Assembly: GCF_001044425.1 (NCBI RefSeq) | Contig: NZ_LFML01000119.1 | Span: 24,980 to 88,979 of the forward strand | Origin: Streptomyces roseus | Lineage (GTDB): Bacteria > Actinomycetota > Actinomycetes > Streptomycetales > Streptomycetaceae | Length of the DNA stretch: 64,000 bases | Reading direction: 5' to 3' | In this document: positions 1-8,285 of the stretch, one piece after another | Layout: every line of letters begins with the position of its first letter | Numbering within the stretch: the stretch's first letter is position 1 | Program-made: the position numbers and the translations under genes | Notes under the pieces: model-generated | Database searches by the model: none | Told to the model about the DNA's origin: nothing | What the model saw: the letters and a program-made list of their open reading frames with translations, nothing else

Positions 1-1563
1 GGTCAGCCCGGCGTCGTACGCGTAGCGCTCACCGGCGTGGCGCAGCAAGGCCTCGTGCAGCCGTCCGACCTCCGCCCGTGCCAGCTCCTCGTTGCGGAAG
101 CGGATGGTGGTGATCGCGGCCCTGGACCCGGGGCCCAGCGGACGGAAGCGTTCCCAGACCACGTTCTTCGTCGCCGTGGGCGCCAGTTCGCCCACCACGA
201 CGAACTCCTGGAGCAGACCCCAGCGGGTCACCCTCAGGGTGACACGGCTCAACTCCTCCCAGGCCGCGTTCCATTCATGGCCCTCACGCAGGAAGTGGAG
301 CCCGTTGCCCGCCACCCGTACGCACGCCGCGTCGCCGCGCGCCATGGCCAGTCCCCCCAGAGTGAACAGCGCCACCGCGAGGACGGCCGCCGCGACGGCG
401 ACGACGGGATGCTCCACGAAGTTGTGCACGGCCACCCACAGCGGAACGACCGCCGCGAGCACGGCCGCGAACGCGACCCGCATGTGCCCCATGGTGTACC
501 GCACTTCGACGGGTCCGGCCGGAACCCGCTTGAGGACCGACCGGGCGGCAGCCGCATCCCGGACGGCGTCCGCGGCCGGCTCGGGCCCCGGCTGCGACTG
601 CGACGGCGCCGGTGCGGGTACCGGCGCCGGGGACGGGACCGCGGACGGAACCGGTGACGGGGCCGCAGGCGGGGCCGCAGGCGGAACCGGAGGCCGAACC
701 GGAGGAGCGGCCGGAGCCGGGGGCGCGTCCGGCAGGGTCGGCGGCGCCACGGTCACCGCACCACCCCCGCTCAGCGCGGACAGCACCTCCTCCGCCGTCG
801 GCCGCAGCTCCGCCCGCTTCTGCAGGCACCCGCCCAGCACCTCCCGGAGCCCCTCAGGTACGCGTTCCAGGCTCGGCGTCTCGTGCACGACCCGGTACAG
901 CAGCTGCGCCGCGCTGCCCTCCCCGAACGGCATGCTCCCGGTCGCGGCGAAGCACAGCACCGTACCGAGGGAGAAGACGTCGCTGGCCGTCCCCACACGG
1001 GCGCCCTGCGCCTGCTCGGGCGACATGAACCCGGCGGTGCCGATCGCCACGCCGGTCCGGGTGAGCATGGTGGCACCGTTCAGTGCCTTGGCGATCCCGA
1101 AGTCGATGAGCCGCGGCCCGTTCTCCGTCAGCAGGACGTTCGCGGGCTTGAGGTCCCGGTGCACGAGGCCCGCCCGGTGTACGGAGTGCAGCGCCTCGGC
1201 CAGACCCGCGCCCAGCCGCCACACCGCGTCCTCCGCCAACGGCCCGCTCTCCCTGACCCGTTCTGCGAGATTCGGCGCCGGGATGTAGTCGCTGGCCACC
1301 CACGGCGTATCCGCCTCCGGATCCGCGTCGACCACGGTCGCCGTCCAGAACCCGCCGACCGCCTTCGCCGCCTCCACCTCGCGCCGGAACCGGGCCCGGA
1401 AGCCGGGGTCCGAGGCGATCTCGGGCCGTACGACCTTCACCGCCACCCGCCGGCCGCTGCGCGACTCCCCGAGGTAGACCTGCCCCATCCCGCCGGCGCC
1501 GAGCCGCGCCGTGATCCGGTACGGGCCGACCGCCGCCGGGTCACCGGCCTTCAACCGCTCCAC
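1..1563 (-). CDS. Serine/threonine protein kinase with proline-rich linker and two membrane helices (3' end outside window)
   Basis: Receptor-like Hanks-type kinase that phosphorylates proteins on Ser/Thr at the inner membrane face. Seen: glycine loop LGAGGMGQVY (residues 21-30), ATP lysine K43 in VAVKVV, catalytic HRDLKPAN with D137, DFG aspartate D154, and the activation-segment motif GTAGFMSPEQ. The kinase domain is followed by a Pro/Ala linker of about 50 residues and then two hydrophobic segments. After these comes a soluble tail that runs off the left edge in frame at base 1, so at least 521 residues are encoded and the C-terminus is missing. The GTG start at 1563 sits five bases after a GGGGGG Shine-Dalgarno-like run. 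It lacks PASTA repeats, so it is not a PknB orthologue. The ligand sensed by the tail cannot be inferred. Confidence 0.9.
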   Translation of the reverse strand, partial: MERLKAGDPAAVGPYRITARLGAGGMGQVYLGESRSGRRVAVKVVRPEIASDPGFRARFRREVEAAKAVGGFWTATVVDADPEADTPWVASDYIPAPNLAERVRESGPLAEDAVWRLGAGLAEALHSVHRAGLVHRDLKPANVLLTENGPRLIDFGIAKALNGATMLTRTGVAIGTAGFMSPEQAQGARVGTASDVFSLGTVLCFAATGSMPFGEGSAAQLLYRVVHETPSLERVPEGLREVLGGCLQKRAELRPTAEEVLSALSGGGAVTVAPPTLPDAPPAPAAPPVRPPVPPAAPPAAPSPVPSAVPSPAPVPAPAPSQSQPGPEPAADAVRDAAAARSVLKRVPAGPVEVRYTMGHMRVAFAAVLAAVVPLWVAVHNFVEHPVVAVAAAVLAVALFTLGGLAMARGDAACVRVAGNGLHFLREGHEWNAAWEELSRVTLRVTRWGLLQEFVVVGELAPTATKNVVWERFRPLGPGSRAAITTIRFRNEELARAEVGRLHEALLRHAGERYAYDAGLT

Positions 1564-1645
1564 AATCCCCCCGAGTGCACTCGCCTACAGGAGAACCTAG
1601 GGCCGGCCCGCACCTGCTGTCAGCCCAACGGCCGTCGTGCGCGGG

Positions 1646-3082
1646 TCAGCTCACCGGCGGGCGGCGACCGGCCCAGGGGAGCGCCTGTTCGAGCAGGTGC
1701 GCCACCTGGAGCAGCAGGTCCTCGCGCCATGGCGCGGCGATGATCTGGACGCCTACGGGAAGGCCGGACGCGGGGTCGTGGTGGACGGGCACGCTGATCG
1801 CGGGTTGACCGGTCACGTTGAAGAGCGAGGTGAACACCCCCATCGGGTAGCTGTTGCGCAGCGCCGCCATCGGATCCTCCCCGGTGCCCGCCCGCCACGC
1901 GCCGATCGCCGGCGGCAGGCAGGCCATCGTGGGCGTGACGAGGAGGTCGAAGCCCGCCACGAAGCCCTCGACGACGCGCCGCGACAACTGCTGGGCCCCC
2001 GTCACGGCTTGTGCGTACGACCAGGAGTCGACCGCCCGGGCCGCGTCGCGCAGGGCGCGGTTGTGCGGCTCCACGCGGTCCGGATCCGCGAGCGGGATCC
2101 CCGCACCGCCGACGTTCCACAGCGTGGTGAACTGCGCCACCAGCTCGTCCGCGGAAGGCAGGGGAAGGCGGGTGCCGACGAGGTGGTGGCCCGCCGATTC
2201 GAGCGCGCGCAGCGTGCGGTCCACGGCTGCGGTGCAGGCCGGGTCCACACCGATGCCCGGGACGGGGGAGTCGGTGAGCACTCCGACGCGCAGTCCGGCC
2301 GGAGCGTCCCGGACGGCGGCCGCGGCGAAGGACTCCCGCGGGGCGGGCGGCGACCACCACGCGGCCGGGTCGTGGCGCGCGAGCACGTCGAGCGCCGCCG
2401 CGGAGTCCGCGACGCAGCGGCTGACCACACCGCTGGTGCCGAGGCCCTCGACGAAGACGGTCGCGTGGGCGACCCTGCCGCGCGTGGGTTTCAGCCCGAC
2501 GAGCCCGTTGCAGGAGGCGGGGATGCGTATCGACCCGCCGCCGTCCTCGGCGTGCGCGAGGGGCGCCATCCCGGCGGCGACGGCGACGCCCGCACCGCTG
2601 GACGAGCCGCCGGGCGTACGCCGCGGGTCCCACGGACTGCGCGAGATGCCCAGGGCCCGGCTCTCGGTGAAGGGCAGCGCCCCGAACTCGGAGGTGGTGG
2701 TCTTGCCGAGCGGTACGAACCCGGCGTCCACGAACCGCCGCACGACGGGGTCGGAGGTCGCGGCAGGTGTCCGGTCCGCTCCCGCGCTGCCGTACGTGGT
2801 GGGCCAACCCGCCACGTCGATCAGGTCCTTGACGGGCAGCGGCACCCCGTGGAAGGGCGGGAGATCGTCGGCTGAGACGGCCCGCACCACCGCCTCGGCG
2901 GCCTCGGCCGCGGCTTTGCGGACCTCGTCGTCGCCGCGGTGGCAGAAGGCGTTCAGGCGGGGGTCGAGCTCGTCCATCCGGCGCAGGTAGCAGTCCGCCA
3001 CCTCGACCGGGCTCACCTCCTTGCGGCGGATGGCCGCGGCGAGTTCGACGGCGGGGGAGAAGGGGCCGATGGGTGAGGACAT
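1646..3082 (-). CDS. Amidase (amidase-signature family)
   Basis: Hydrolyses C-N bonds of amides or related substrates in the cytoplasm using a Ser-cisSer-Lys triad. The 478-residue length is normal for the family. The triad is visible as K85 (VKDLIDVAG), S160 (GGSSSG) and S184 (GGGSIRIPAS). The substrate is not predictable; the sequence resembles GatA-like and 6-aminohexanoate-dimer-hydrolase-like amidases, but no GatB or GatC gene is nearby, so it is not the tRNA amidotransferase subunit. It is divergent from the AraC-family gene at 3204, with 121 bases between the starts, which suggests that this regulator controls it. It has a classic methionine start with no signal peptide. Confidence 0.92.
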   Translation of the reverse strand: MSSPIGPFSPAVELAAAIRRKEVSPVEVADCYLRRMDELDPRLNAFCHRGDDEVRKAAAEAAEAVVRAVSADDLPPFHGVPLPVKDLIDVAGWPTTYGSAGADRTPAATSDPVVRRFVDAGFVPLGKTTTSEFGALPFTESRALGISRSPWDPRRTPGGSSSGAGVAVAAGMAPLAHAEDGGGSIRIPASCNGLVGLKPTRGRVAHATVFVEGLGTSGVVSRCVADSAAALDVLARHDPAAWWSPPAPRESFAAAAVRDAPAGLRVGVLTDSPVPGIGVDPACTAAVDRTLRALESAGHHLVGTRLPLPSADELVAQFTTLWNVGGAGIPLADPDRVEPHNRALRDAARAVDSWSYAQAVTGAQQLSRRVVEGFVAGFDLLVTPTMACLPPAIGAWRAGTGEDPMAALRNSYPMGVFTSLFNVTGQPAISVPVHHDPASGLPVGVQIIAAPWREDLLLQVAHLLEQALPWAGRRPPVS

Positions 3083-3203
3083 CGCAGGCGGTCCTTTCGG
3101 GTCCTGACGGGCACGGGAGCCCGTCCGGGGCCGTCAGTCTCACCGCGGCCGCGGGCCGGAGTATTGGACGAATGTCGCGAACTCCGGGGCGTACGCTGAC
3201 CGT

Positions 3204-4055
3204 ATGCGGTCCACTGAGCCGGCCTCCGGCGCTGCTGCGGTGTGGGACATCGCCACCCCCTCCCGCCCCGGCCCGCTGCCGGGCGTCGGCATGGCGGGCT
3301 TCCGGGCCCGCACCGCGGACCCGGTCGATCTGAGCGTGGTCCCGTACCCGGCCGTCACGGTGGCCGTCGACCTCGGCGAGGCCCCGCTCGCCGTCGAGGA
3401 CGGCGACGGCGGCCTGCACCGGGGCAGTGTCGTCGTGGGCCTGGCACCCACCGGTGTCCACGGCCGCGGACGCGCCATCGAATGCCTGCAACTGCGCCTG
3501 TCGCCCGTGGTGGCGCACGCCGCCCTGGGCGGCTGCGCGGCGTGGGGCCGCGGGGTCGTCCCGCTGCGCGAACTGTGGGGTCGCGAGGCCGGTCGTACCC
3601 GGGAGCGGCTGCGGCTCGCCGGCTCGTGGCAGGAGCGGTTCGCCATCGCCGGGGCCGAGCTGGCCCGCCGGTACGAGGAGGGACGACGCGTCGACCCGGA
3701 GGTCGCCTTCGTCTGGGGGAGGCTCGTGACGCACCGGGGAGGGATCGAGGTCGAACGGCTGGCGGCCGAGGTCGGATGGAGCCGCAAGCGGCTGTGGTCC
3801 CGCTTCCGCTCCCAGATCGGCCTGAGCCCCAAGCGCGCCGCCCGGCTCGTCCGCTTCGACGACGCCGCCCACCGGCTCGCCGCCGGGCGCAGCGCCGCCG
3901 ATGCGGCCGCGGAGGCCGGCTACGCCGACCAGTCACACCTGCATCGGGACGTCAGGGACTTCGCCGGGGTGACGCCCGCCGCCGTCGCCGGCGCGGCGTG
4001 GCTGGCGGTCGACCCCGTCGCCTGGACCGGGCCCCCTTCGCCACGACCGGCTTGA
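3204..4055 (+). CDS. AraC-family transcriptional regulator
   Basis: DNA-binding activator or repressor of 283 residues. The last third (about residues 180-265) carries the two helix-turn-helix units of AraC/XylS proteins: a first helix pair around VERLAAEVGWSRKRLWSRFR and a second around AADAAAEAGYADQSHLHRDV, followed by the usual FAGVTPAAV end. The N-terminal half has no recognisable cupin arm and resembles the ligand domain of many Streptomyces AraC proteins of unknown inducer. It is transcribed away from the amidase gene, the most likely target. Its stop lies 36 bases from the stop of the convergent VOC gene at 4092. Confidence 0.88.
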   Translation: MRSTEPASGAAAVWDIATPSRPGPLPGVGMAGFRARTADPVDLSVVPYPAVTVAVDLGEAPLAVEDGDGGLHRGSVVVGLAPTGVHGRGRAIECLQLRLSPVVAHAALGGCAAWGRGVVPLRELWGREAGRTRERLRLAGSWQERFAIAGAELARRYEEGRRVDPEVAFVWGRLVTHRGGIEVERLAAEVGWSRKRLWSRFRSQIGLSPKRAARLVRFDDAAHRLAAGRSAADAAAEAGYADQSHLHRDVRDFAGVTPAAVAGAAWLAVDPVAWTGPPSPRPA

Positions 4056-4091
4056 GGCGGTCCGTTCGGAGGGCGTACGTGTCCTCGAACC

Positions 4092-4574
4092 TCACGGGCC
4101 GCTGCCTTCGCGGGGCAGGTCCGTACCGGCGCCGAAATCGGGCAGGGTCAGCGAGCCGTCCGAGGCGAGGGCGAAGCCCGGGTTGTGGGCGACCTCCCAG
4201 GCGTGCCCGTCCGGGTCGGTGAAGGCGCTGGAGTAGAACCCGATGGCGTTGACGGCGGCCGGCTTGGTGACGGTTCCGCCGGCCGCTTCGACGGCGGCGA
4301 GCAGTTCGTCCACCTCGGCCCGCGAACGGACGTTGTGGGCGAGGACGATGCCACCGAACCCGCTGCCGTCCGGCGGGCCGCCCGCCCGTCCCGGCGGCAG
4401 GCCGCAGTCCGCTGCCAGGAGATCGCGGTCCCACAGGACCAGGGCGAGGCCGCCGGCCTGGAAGAAGACGGTGCGCTCCACTTCCTGTCCCCGCCAGCCC
4501 AGTGCCTCGTAGAAGCGCCGGGCGCGGGCGAGGTCGCGGACTCCGAGGGTGACGAGCGAGATGCGCTGTTCCAT
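4092..4574 (-). CDS. VOC-superfamily (glyoxalase/bleomycin-resistance fold) protein
   Basis: Single-subunit member of the vicinal oxygen chelate superfamily, 160 residues with two beta-alpha-beta-beta-beta modules. N-terminal SLVTLGVRDLARARRFYEALGW and C-terminal GFYSSAFTDPDGHAWEVAHNP are the standard VOC landmarks. The start is placed at ATG 4574 (MEQRIS) because family similarity begins there; an in-frame upstream ATG at 4643 adds 23 residues of non-homologous sequence. Members are either metalloenzymes (glyoxalase, dioxygenase) or drug-binding proteins; the substrate here is unknown. It lies in the same direction as, and downstream of, the MerR gene at 5337, with 91 bases between, so co-transcription is possible. 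Confidence 0.85.
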   Translation of the reverse strand: MEQRISLVTLGVRDLARARRFYEALGWRGQEVERTVFFQAGGLALVLWDRDLLAADCGLPPGRAGGPPDGSGFGGIVLAHNVRSRAEVDELLAAVEAAGGTVTKPAAVNAIGFYSSAFTDPDGHAWEVAHNPGFALASDGSLTLPDFGAGTDLPREGSGP

Positions 4575-4665
4575 GCGGCCACGGTAGGGGTGTCCGCAGC
4601 CCTGTCCGGAGAGGCGGGGCTGTGCGGACGCCACCTCGGGCACGACTTCGGCACCCTCCGGACGT

Positions 4666-5337
4666 CTACGCCGGCGCCGCCGGCCCCGTGCCCGCGTCCG
4701 CGACGCGGCGCCGGACCTGGTTCTCCTGGGCCAGGCGGCGCAGCAGTTCGAAGACCGGTGCGCAGATGGCGAAGACGATGACCGCCCGCTCGGCCAGCGC
4801 CACCGGATCGTCGAGGCCCGCCGCCCGCTCCAGGTCGAGCCGGGCCACCGCCTCGGCCAGCTTCGCGTAGGCGGCGAGCTCTCCCGGGGCGTACTGGGCG
4901 TCCAGCCTGCGCAGTTCCTTCAGCGCCGACGTCAGTCCCTGTACGTGCGGGGAGGTGGCGGGCGTCCGCCAGTCCAGGTCCGCCAGCAGCTCGGCCACTT
5001 CGGCTCCGGCGGCCGTTTCGGCCTCGGCCTCCTCCTCGGGGTCGGCCGGGCTCTGACCCGCCACCGGCACGGGCAGGGCGTAGCTGATCGCTCCGAGGGC
5101 GCCCTCGGAAGTGTGGGCCTGGTCGACGGCCCCGAGCACCTCGCGGGTGGCCGCGATCGACAGACCGCCCAGCGTGGTCAGCGCCTTGATGAGCCGCAGC
5201 CGCTCCGCGTGCTCCTCCCCGTACTCGGCCAGCGTCGCGGCGGTCGCCCTTCCCGCGGGCAGCAGGCCCTGGCGCCGGAAGTACTTGATGCTGGCGACCG
5301 GCACACCGGTCCGCCGGCTGAGCTCCGAGATCTTCAT
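4666..5337 (-). CDS. MerR-family transcriptional regulator
   Basis: 223-residue regulator with the N-terminal MerR winged helix (MKISELSRRTGVPVASIKYF, then RRQGLLPAG) and a long acidic C-terminal effector domain without the cysteines of metal-sensing MerR proteins, so a hydrophobic or drug-like ligand is more likely. It is divergent from the YhgE/Pip-like membrane gene at 5476. The 138 bases between them hold a perfect 8-3-8 palindrome (5411-5429) and two flanking inverted repeats, a convincing operator. The expected role is control of itself and of the membrane protein. The final residues are Ala/Pro rich. No start ambiguity was found; the methionine is at the conserved MerR N-terminus. Confidence 0.9.
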   Translation of the reverse strand: MKISELSRRTGVPVASIKYFRRQGLLPAGRATAATLAEYGEEHAERLRLIKALTTLGGLSIAATREVLGAVDQAHTSEGALGAISYALPVPVAGQSPADPEEEAEAETAAGAEVAELLADLDWRTPATSPHVQGLTSALKELRRLDAQYAPGELAAYAKLAEAVARLDLERAAGLDDPVALAERAVIVFAICAPVFELLRRLAQENQVRRRVADAGTGPAAPA

Positions 5338-5400
5338 GTACGGCTTCCCTGCTGGTCACGGGGTCCGGTACCCGTCATCGGCGATTGGACACCACCACAA

Positions 5401-5440
5401 GATACTGCCAGTATCCAGTAGCTGGATACCTTGAGTATCC
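5401..5440. promoter_or_regulatory. Nested palindromic operator between MerR gene and YhgE-like gene
   Basis: Three overlapping inverted repeats are visible. GATACT-gcc-AGTATC lies at 5401-5415, GTATCCAG-tag-CTGGATAC at 5411-5429 (perfect, 19 bp, the length of a MerR-type spacer element), and GGATAC-cttga-GTATCC at 5424-5440. They fall between two divergent starts (5337 and 5476), so one region can control both genes. The MerR protein at 4666-5337 is the obvious candidate ligand. Confidence 0.75.
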
Positions 5441-5475
5441 AGCCAGCCAGGAATCGCCGCCGCACCGGAGAATCG

Positions 5476-6852
5476 ATGCCCCAGTCCACACACCCCTCCG
5501 TGCTCCGCCAACCCCGGCTGTGGCTCGGAACGGGACTCATCGCCGCAGTCGTCTCGATGTTGTTCGCCCTGCTGTACGTCGGCGGCAACGTCAACCCCAA
5601 GGGCAATCTCCGCCACCTGCCCGTGGCCCTGGTCAACGCCGACAGCGGCTCCGACGCGGGAGGCCGCCACGTCAACATGGGCGAGCAGATCGTCGCGGGC
5701 ATCCAGAAGGCCGCCAAGGATGACAAGAGCATCGACTGGCAGATCGTCACCCGCGAGGAGGCCGACAAGCGCCTGGGCCGCGGCAAGGTCTTCGGCGCCC
5801 TCGTCATACCCCGGGACTTCAGCGCCACGGTGACCGCGCTCGGCTCCCCCCAGCCCGCGCCGCAGGGCAAGACCGCACCTCCCACCCTGACCGTGCTGAC
5901 CAACCAGTCGGCCGGCAGCATCGGCTCCTCGATGTCGTCCCAGGCGGCCCAGAAGGCCGCCCACGCCGCTTCCGCCCAGATCGGCCAGGAGCTCCTCAAG
6001 CAGGCCGCGGCACAGAAGACCGCGCTGCCGGCGGCCGCCCAGCTCGGGCTGGCCGACCCCGTGACCGTCACCGTGGCCGACGGCCACCCCGTCGGCTCCC
6101 GCAGCGCCCTCGGCCTGAGCGCCTTCTACTACGCGCTGGTCCTCGTCGTCTGCGGCATGCTCGGCGCCAACCTGGTCAACTCCCAGGTCGACACGGCCCT
6201 CGGCTACCTGCACACCGACTACGGCCCGGTCCGCAAGCGCGAGCCCGTCCGGCACACCAGCCGTGTCCGCACGCTGGCCATCGGCATGGCCCTCATGCTC
6301 GGCATCTCGCTCGTGATGGGCACCCTGGTCGAGGTGGCGACCGTCTCGATCCTCGACATGGACGCCTCCCACCTCGGCCTGCTGTGGCTCTACTCCGTCG
6401 CCACCATCGCGGTCGTCGGCATCGGCAGCCTGGCCCTGTTCGCCGCCTTCGGCACCCCCGGCATGCTGCTGGCCACCATCGTCTTCGTCGCGATGGCCGT
6501 CCCCTCCTCCGGCGCGACGGTGCCGCTCCAGGCGCTGCCCGGGTTCTTCCGGGTCCTCGCCGGGTTCGAGCCGCTGCGCCAGATCACCGAGGGCATGCGC
6601 GCCATCCTGTACTACGGCGCCCAGGCCGACGCGGGCCTGAGCCGGGCGTGGGCCTCGATGGGCATCGCCCTCGTCGCCGCGCTGGTCTTCGGCTTCGCCG
6701 TCACCCGCCTCTACGACCGCCGCGGGCTGCACCGCATCCCCCGGCCGGCCGCCGACTCCGAGGCCCCGGCCGAGACCACCGACACCCCCGGGAAGACCGG
6801 TACCACCGAGACCCCCGGTACCACCGGCACCGAGGCGAGCGCCACGGCCTGA
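5476..6852 (+). CDS. YhgE/Pip-like ABC-2-type membrane protein
   Basis: Integral membrane protein of 458 residues in the YhgE/Pip/DUF3533 group. It has an N-terminal membrane helix followed by the signature VGGNVNPKGNLRHLPVALVNAD, then a large extracytoplasmic domain, and then five or so helices in the last 270 residues (for example SAFYYALVLVVCGMLGANLV and the GATVPLQALPG motif). Such proteins resemble the permease half of ABC-2 exporters but come without an ATPase; roles include phage-receptor-like surface functions and drug or lipid efflux. ATG 5476 has GGAG six bases upstream and is preferred to a start at 5431 inside the operator. A Thr/Pro-rich tail ends the protein. A paralogue lies at 42031-43356. 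Confidence 0.85.
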   Translation: MPQSTHPSVLRQPRLWLGTGLIAAVVSMLFALLYVGGNVNPKGNLRHLPVALVNADSGSDAGGRHVNMGEQIVAGIQKAAKDDKSIDWQIVTREEADKRLGRGKVFGALVIPRDFSATVTALGSPQPAPQGKTAPPTLTVLTNQSAGSIGSSMSSQAAQKAAHAASAQIGQELLKQAAAQKTALPAAAQLGLADPVTVTVADGHPVGSRSALGLSAFYYALVLVVCGMLGANLVNSQVDTALGYLHTDYGPVRKREPVRHTSRVRTLAIGMALMLGISLVMGTLVEVATVSILDMDASHLGLLWLYSVATIAVVGIGSLALFAAFGTPGMLLATIVFVAMAVPSSGATVPLQALPGFFRVLAGFEPLRQITEGMRAILYYGAQADAGLSRAWASMGIALVAALVFGFAVTRLYDRRGLHRIPRPAADSEAPAETTDTPGKTGTTETPGTTGTEASATA

Positions 6853-6863
6853 GCGGGCCGCCG

Positions 6864-6892
6864 CGGGGTCCGGGCGCACGGCCCGGGCCCCG
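6864..6892. terminator. GC-rich hairpin terminator after YhgE-like gene
   Basis: A 12-bp stem with one G-U wobble (CGGGGTCCGGGC pairing with GCCCGGGCCCCG) and a five-base loop starts 11 bases after the stop codon at 6852. It can serve the convergent gene pair 5476-6852 and 6932-8158. No T-run follows, as is usual in Streptomyces. Confidence 0.55.
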
Positions 6893-6922
6893 CACCGTCA
6901 GGGCCGGACGAAGACGAGACCG

Positions 6923-6956
6923 GGACGACGATCAGAGCCGGACGACGATCAGAGCC
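6923..6956. repeat. 17-bp perfect tandem duplication spanning the stop codon of the SpoIIE phosphatase gene
   Basis: GGACGACGATCAGAGCC occurs twice in direct succession (6923-6939 and 6940-6956). The first copy contains the stop codon (6932-6934) of the minus-strand phosphatase gene, so the duplication re-creates the last codons in another frame beyond the stop. It looks like a recent slippage duplication. Confidence 0.8.
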
Positions 6957-8158
6957 GTGTCGTCGGTGGCGCCGCCGACGGGGAGCAGGTCGACCAGCAG
7001 GGCGTCCGCGATCCTCTCGGGATCGTCGCCGCGGTGGCGGACGAGGGCCCCGGCCAGCCGTTCGAGGCCGACGTCGATGTCCTCGCGCCGCCGCTCCACC
7101 AGACCGTCCGTGTACAGCACCAGCGTGTCGCCCGGCGTGAACCCGGTCGTGGCCTGCGGCCTCGGGAGGTGCTCCGGCCGGGCCCCCAGCGGCGGATCGG
7201 TCGCCTGATCCAGGAACTCCACCGTGCCGTCGTGCCGCAGGAGCGCGGGCGGCAGGTGGCCGGCGCTGCTGTAGGTGACCGTACGGCCGTTCCAGTCGAT
7301 GCAGGTCTCGACGACCGTGGTGTTCTCCGCGCCCTCGACGGACCGCGCGTAGAGGCCGAGCACCTCCAGGGCCTTGGCCGGGCCCTCGGCGACGCGCGAG
7401 GTCGCGCTCAGAGCGCTGCGCAGCTGGCCCATGACGCCGGCCGCGGCGAGCCCGTGGCCCACCACGTCCCCGACGGCCACCGCGATCCGGTCGCCGGGCA
7501 GATCGACGAGGTCGTACCAGTCTCCGCACACGTTCAGGGAACCGGCGGCGGGGCGGTAGCGCACCGCGATCCTGGTGTCCCCGGTCGGCCGGGTGACGGG
7601 GAGCATCGCGTTCTGGAGGGCGAGCGCGACCTCGCGCTCGCGGGCGTGGGCCTCGCGCAGGCGCTCGTTGAGCTCCTGGAGTTCGCGGGCCCGGGTGTAG
7701 AGCTCCGCCTCCAGGACCTGGGCCTGGCCGCCGGCCCGCCGACCGCGGGCGCGGATCAGCTCGGTGACCTCCTCCACCCGGTGCACCAGGAGCACGACCC
7801 GTCCTTCGGCGTCGAAGACCGGCGCGTTCACCGGGCTCCAGTACCGCTCCTCCCACTCGCCGGGCCGCTCCGCGGACTCCACGTCGTAGCGCTGGAGAGC
7901 CATGGCGTCCCGCTCGCCGGTTTCCGCGACGCGTTGCAGCGAGGCCGCCAGGTTCCGTATCCCGTTCGCCGAGGGGTCGTTCGGATTGTCGGGGAAGACG
8001 TCGAACAGGTACCGGCCGATCAGCTGGTCCCGTGTGCGGCCCGAGGAGAGCAGGAACTCCTCGTTCGCGTCCGCGTAGACCAGATCCGGGGTCAGGAGGG
8101 CCACCATTCCGGGCAGCAGCCGGAACACCGTCGCGTAGTCGATCACCACATCCGGCAT
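6932..8158 (-). CDS. PAS-domain PP2C/SpoIIE-type serine phosphatase
   Basis: Cytoplasmic regulatory phosphatase of 408 residues of the RsbU/SpoIIE kind, which dephosphorylates anti-anti-sigma factors in stress or developmental switching. The N-terminal 120 residues form a PAS sensor (VFRLLPGMVALLTPDLVYAD; YWSPVNAPVFDAEGRVVLLV). A coiled-coil linker (about 150-185) leads to the PP2C-like domain, where CGDWYDLVDLPGDRIAVAVGDVVGHG and the terminal GATDDTALIVVRL give the metal-binding aspartates. ATG 8158 is chosen because the PAS fold begins immediately and a GGAGG lies 11 bases upstream; longer forms add non-homologous sequence. It is divergent from the MFS gene at 8286. No anti-sigma partner gene is adjacent. 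Confidence 0.9.
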   Translation of the reverse strand: MPDVVIDYATVFRLLPGMVALLTPDLVYADANEEFLLSSGRTRDQLIGRYLFDVFPDNPNDPSANGIRNLAASLQRVAETGERDAMALQRYDVESAERPGEWEERYWSPVNAPVFDAEGRVVLLVHRVEEVTELIRARGRRAGGQAQVLEAELYTRARELQELNERLREAHAREREVALALQNAMLPVTRPTGDTRIAVRYRPAAGSLNVCGDWYDLVDLPGDRIAVAVGDVVGHGLAAAGVMGQLRSALSATSRVAEGPAKALEVLGLYARSVEGAENTTVVETCIDWNGRTVTYSSAGHLPPALLRHDGTVEFLDQATDPPLGARPEHLPRPQATTGFTPGDTLVLYTDGLVERRREDIDVGLERLAGALVRHRGDDPERIADALLVDLLPVGGATDDTALIVVRL

Positions 8159-8208
8159 GGACCACACACCTCCGAGCCCAGTATGTCGTAGAAAACAACC
8201 GTATGAAC

Positions 8209-8225
8209 CCGTTCGCGGCGAACGG
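8209..8225. promoter_or_regulatory. Palindrome in the phosphatase/MFS divergent promoter region
   Basis: CCGTTCGC-G-GCGAACGG is a perfect 8-1-8 inverted repeat in the 127 bases between the divergent starts at 8158 and 8286. The neighbouring bases are AT-richer than the surrounding DNA, as expected for a promoter. No adjacent regulator gene points to a specific binding protein. Confidence 0.5.
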
Positions 8226-8285
8226 TGCGTCCGGCCCGGGCGGGGCGCACCGTCCGGCACGGCGGCCGCGATTACCGTCGGCGGC

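Noticed and set aside
1646..3082. Amidase as GatA of the tRNA amidotransferase
   Set aside because: No gatB or gatC nearby, and the gene is paired divergently with an AraC regulator.
1620..3872. 750-codon minus-strand open frame over the amidase and AraC genes
   Set aside because: Composition is Arg/Pro/Gly-rich with no motif, and it crosses two genes with intact catalytic or DNA-binding signatures in other frames.
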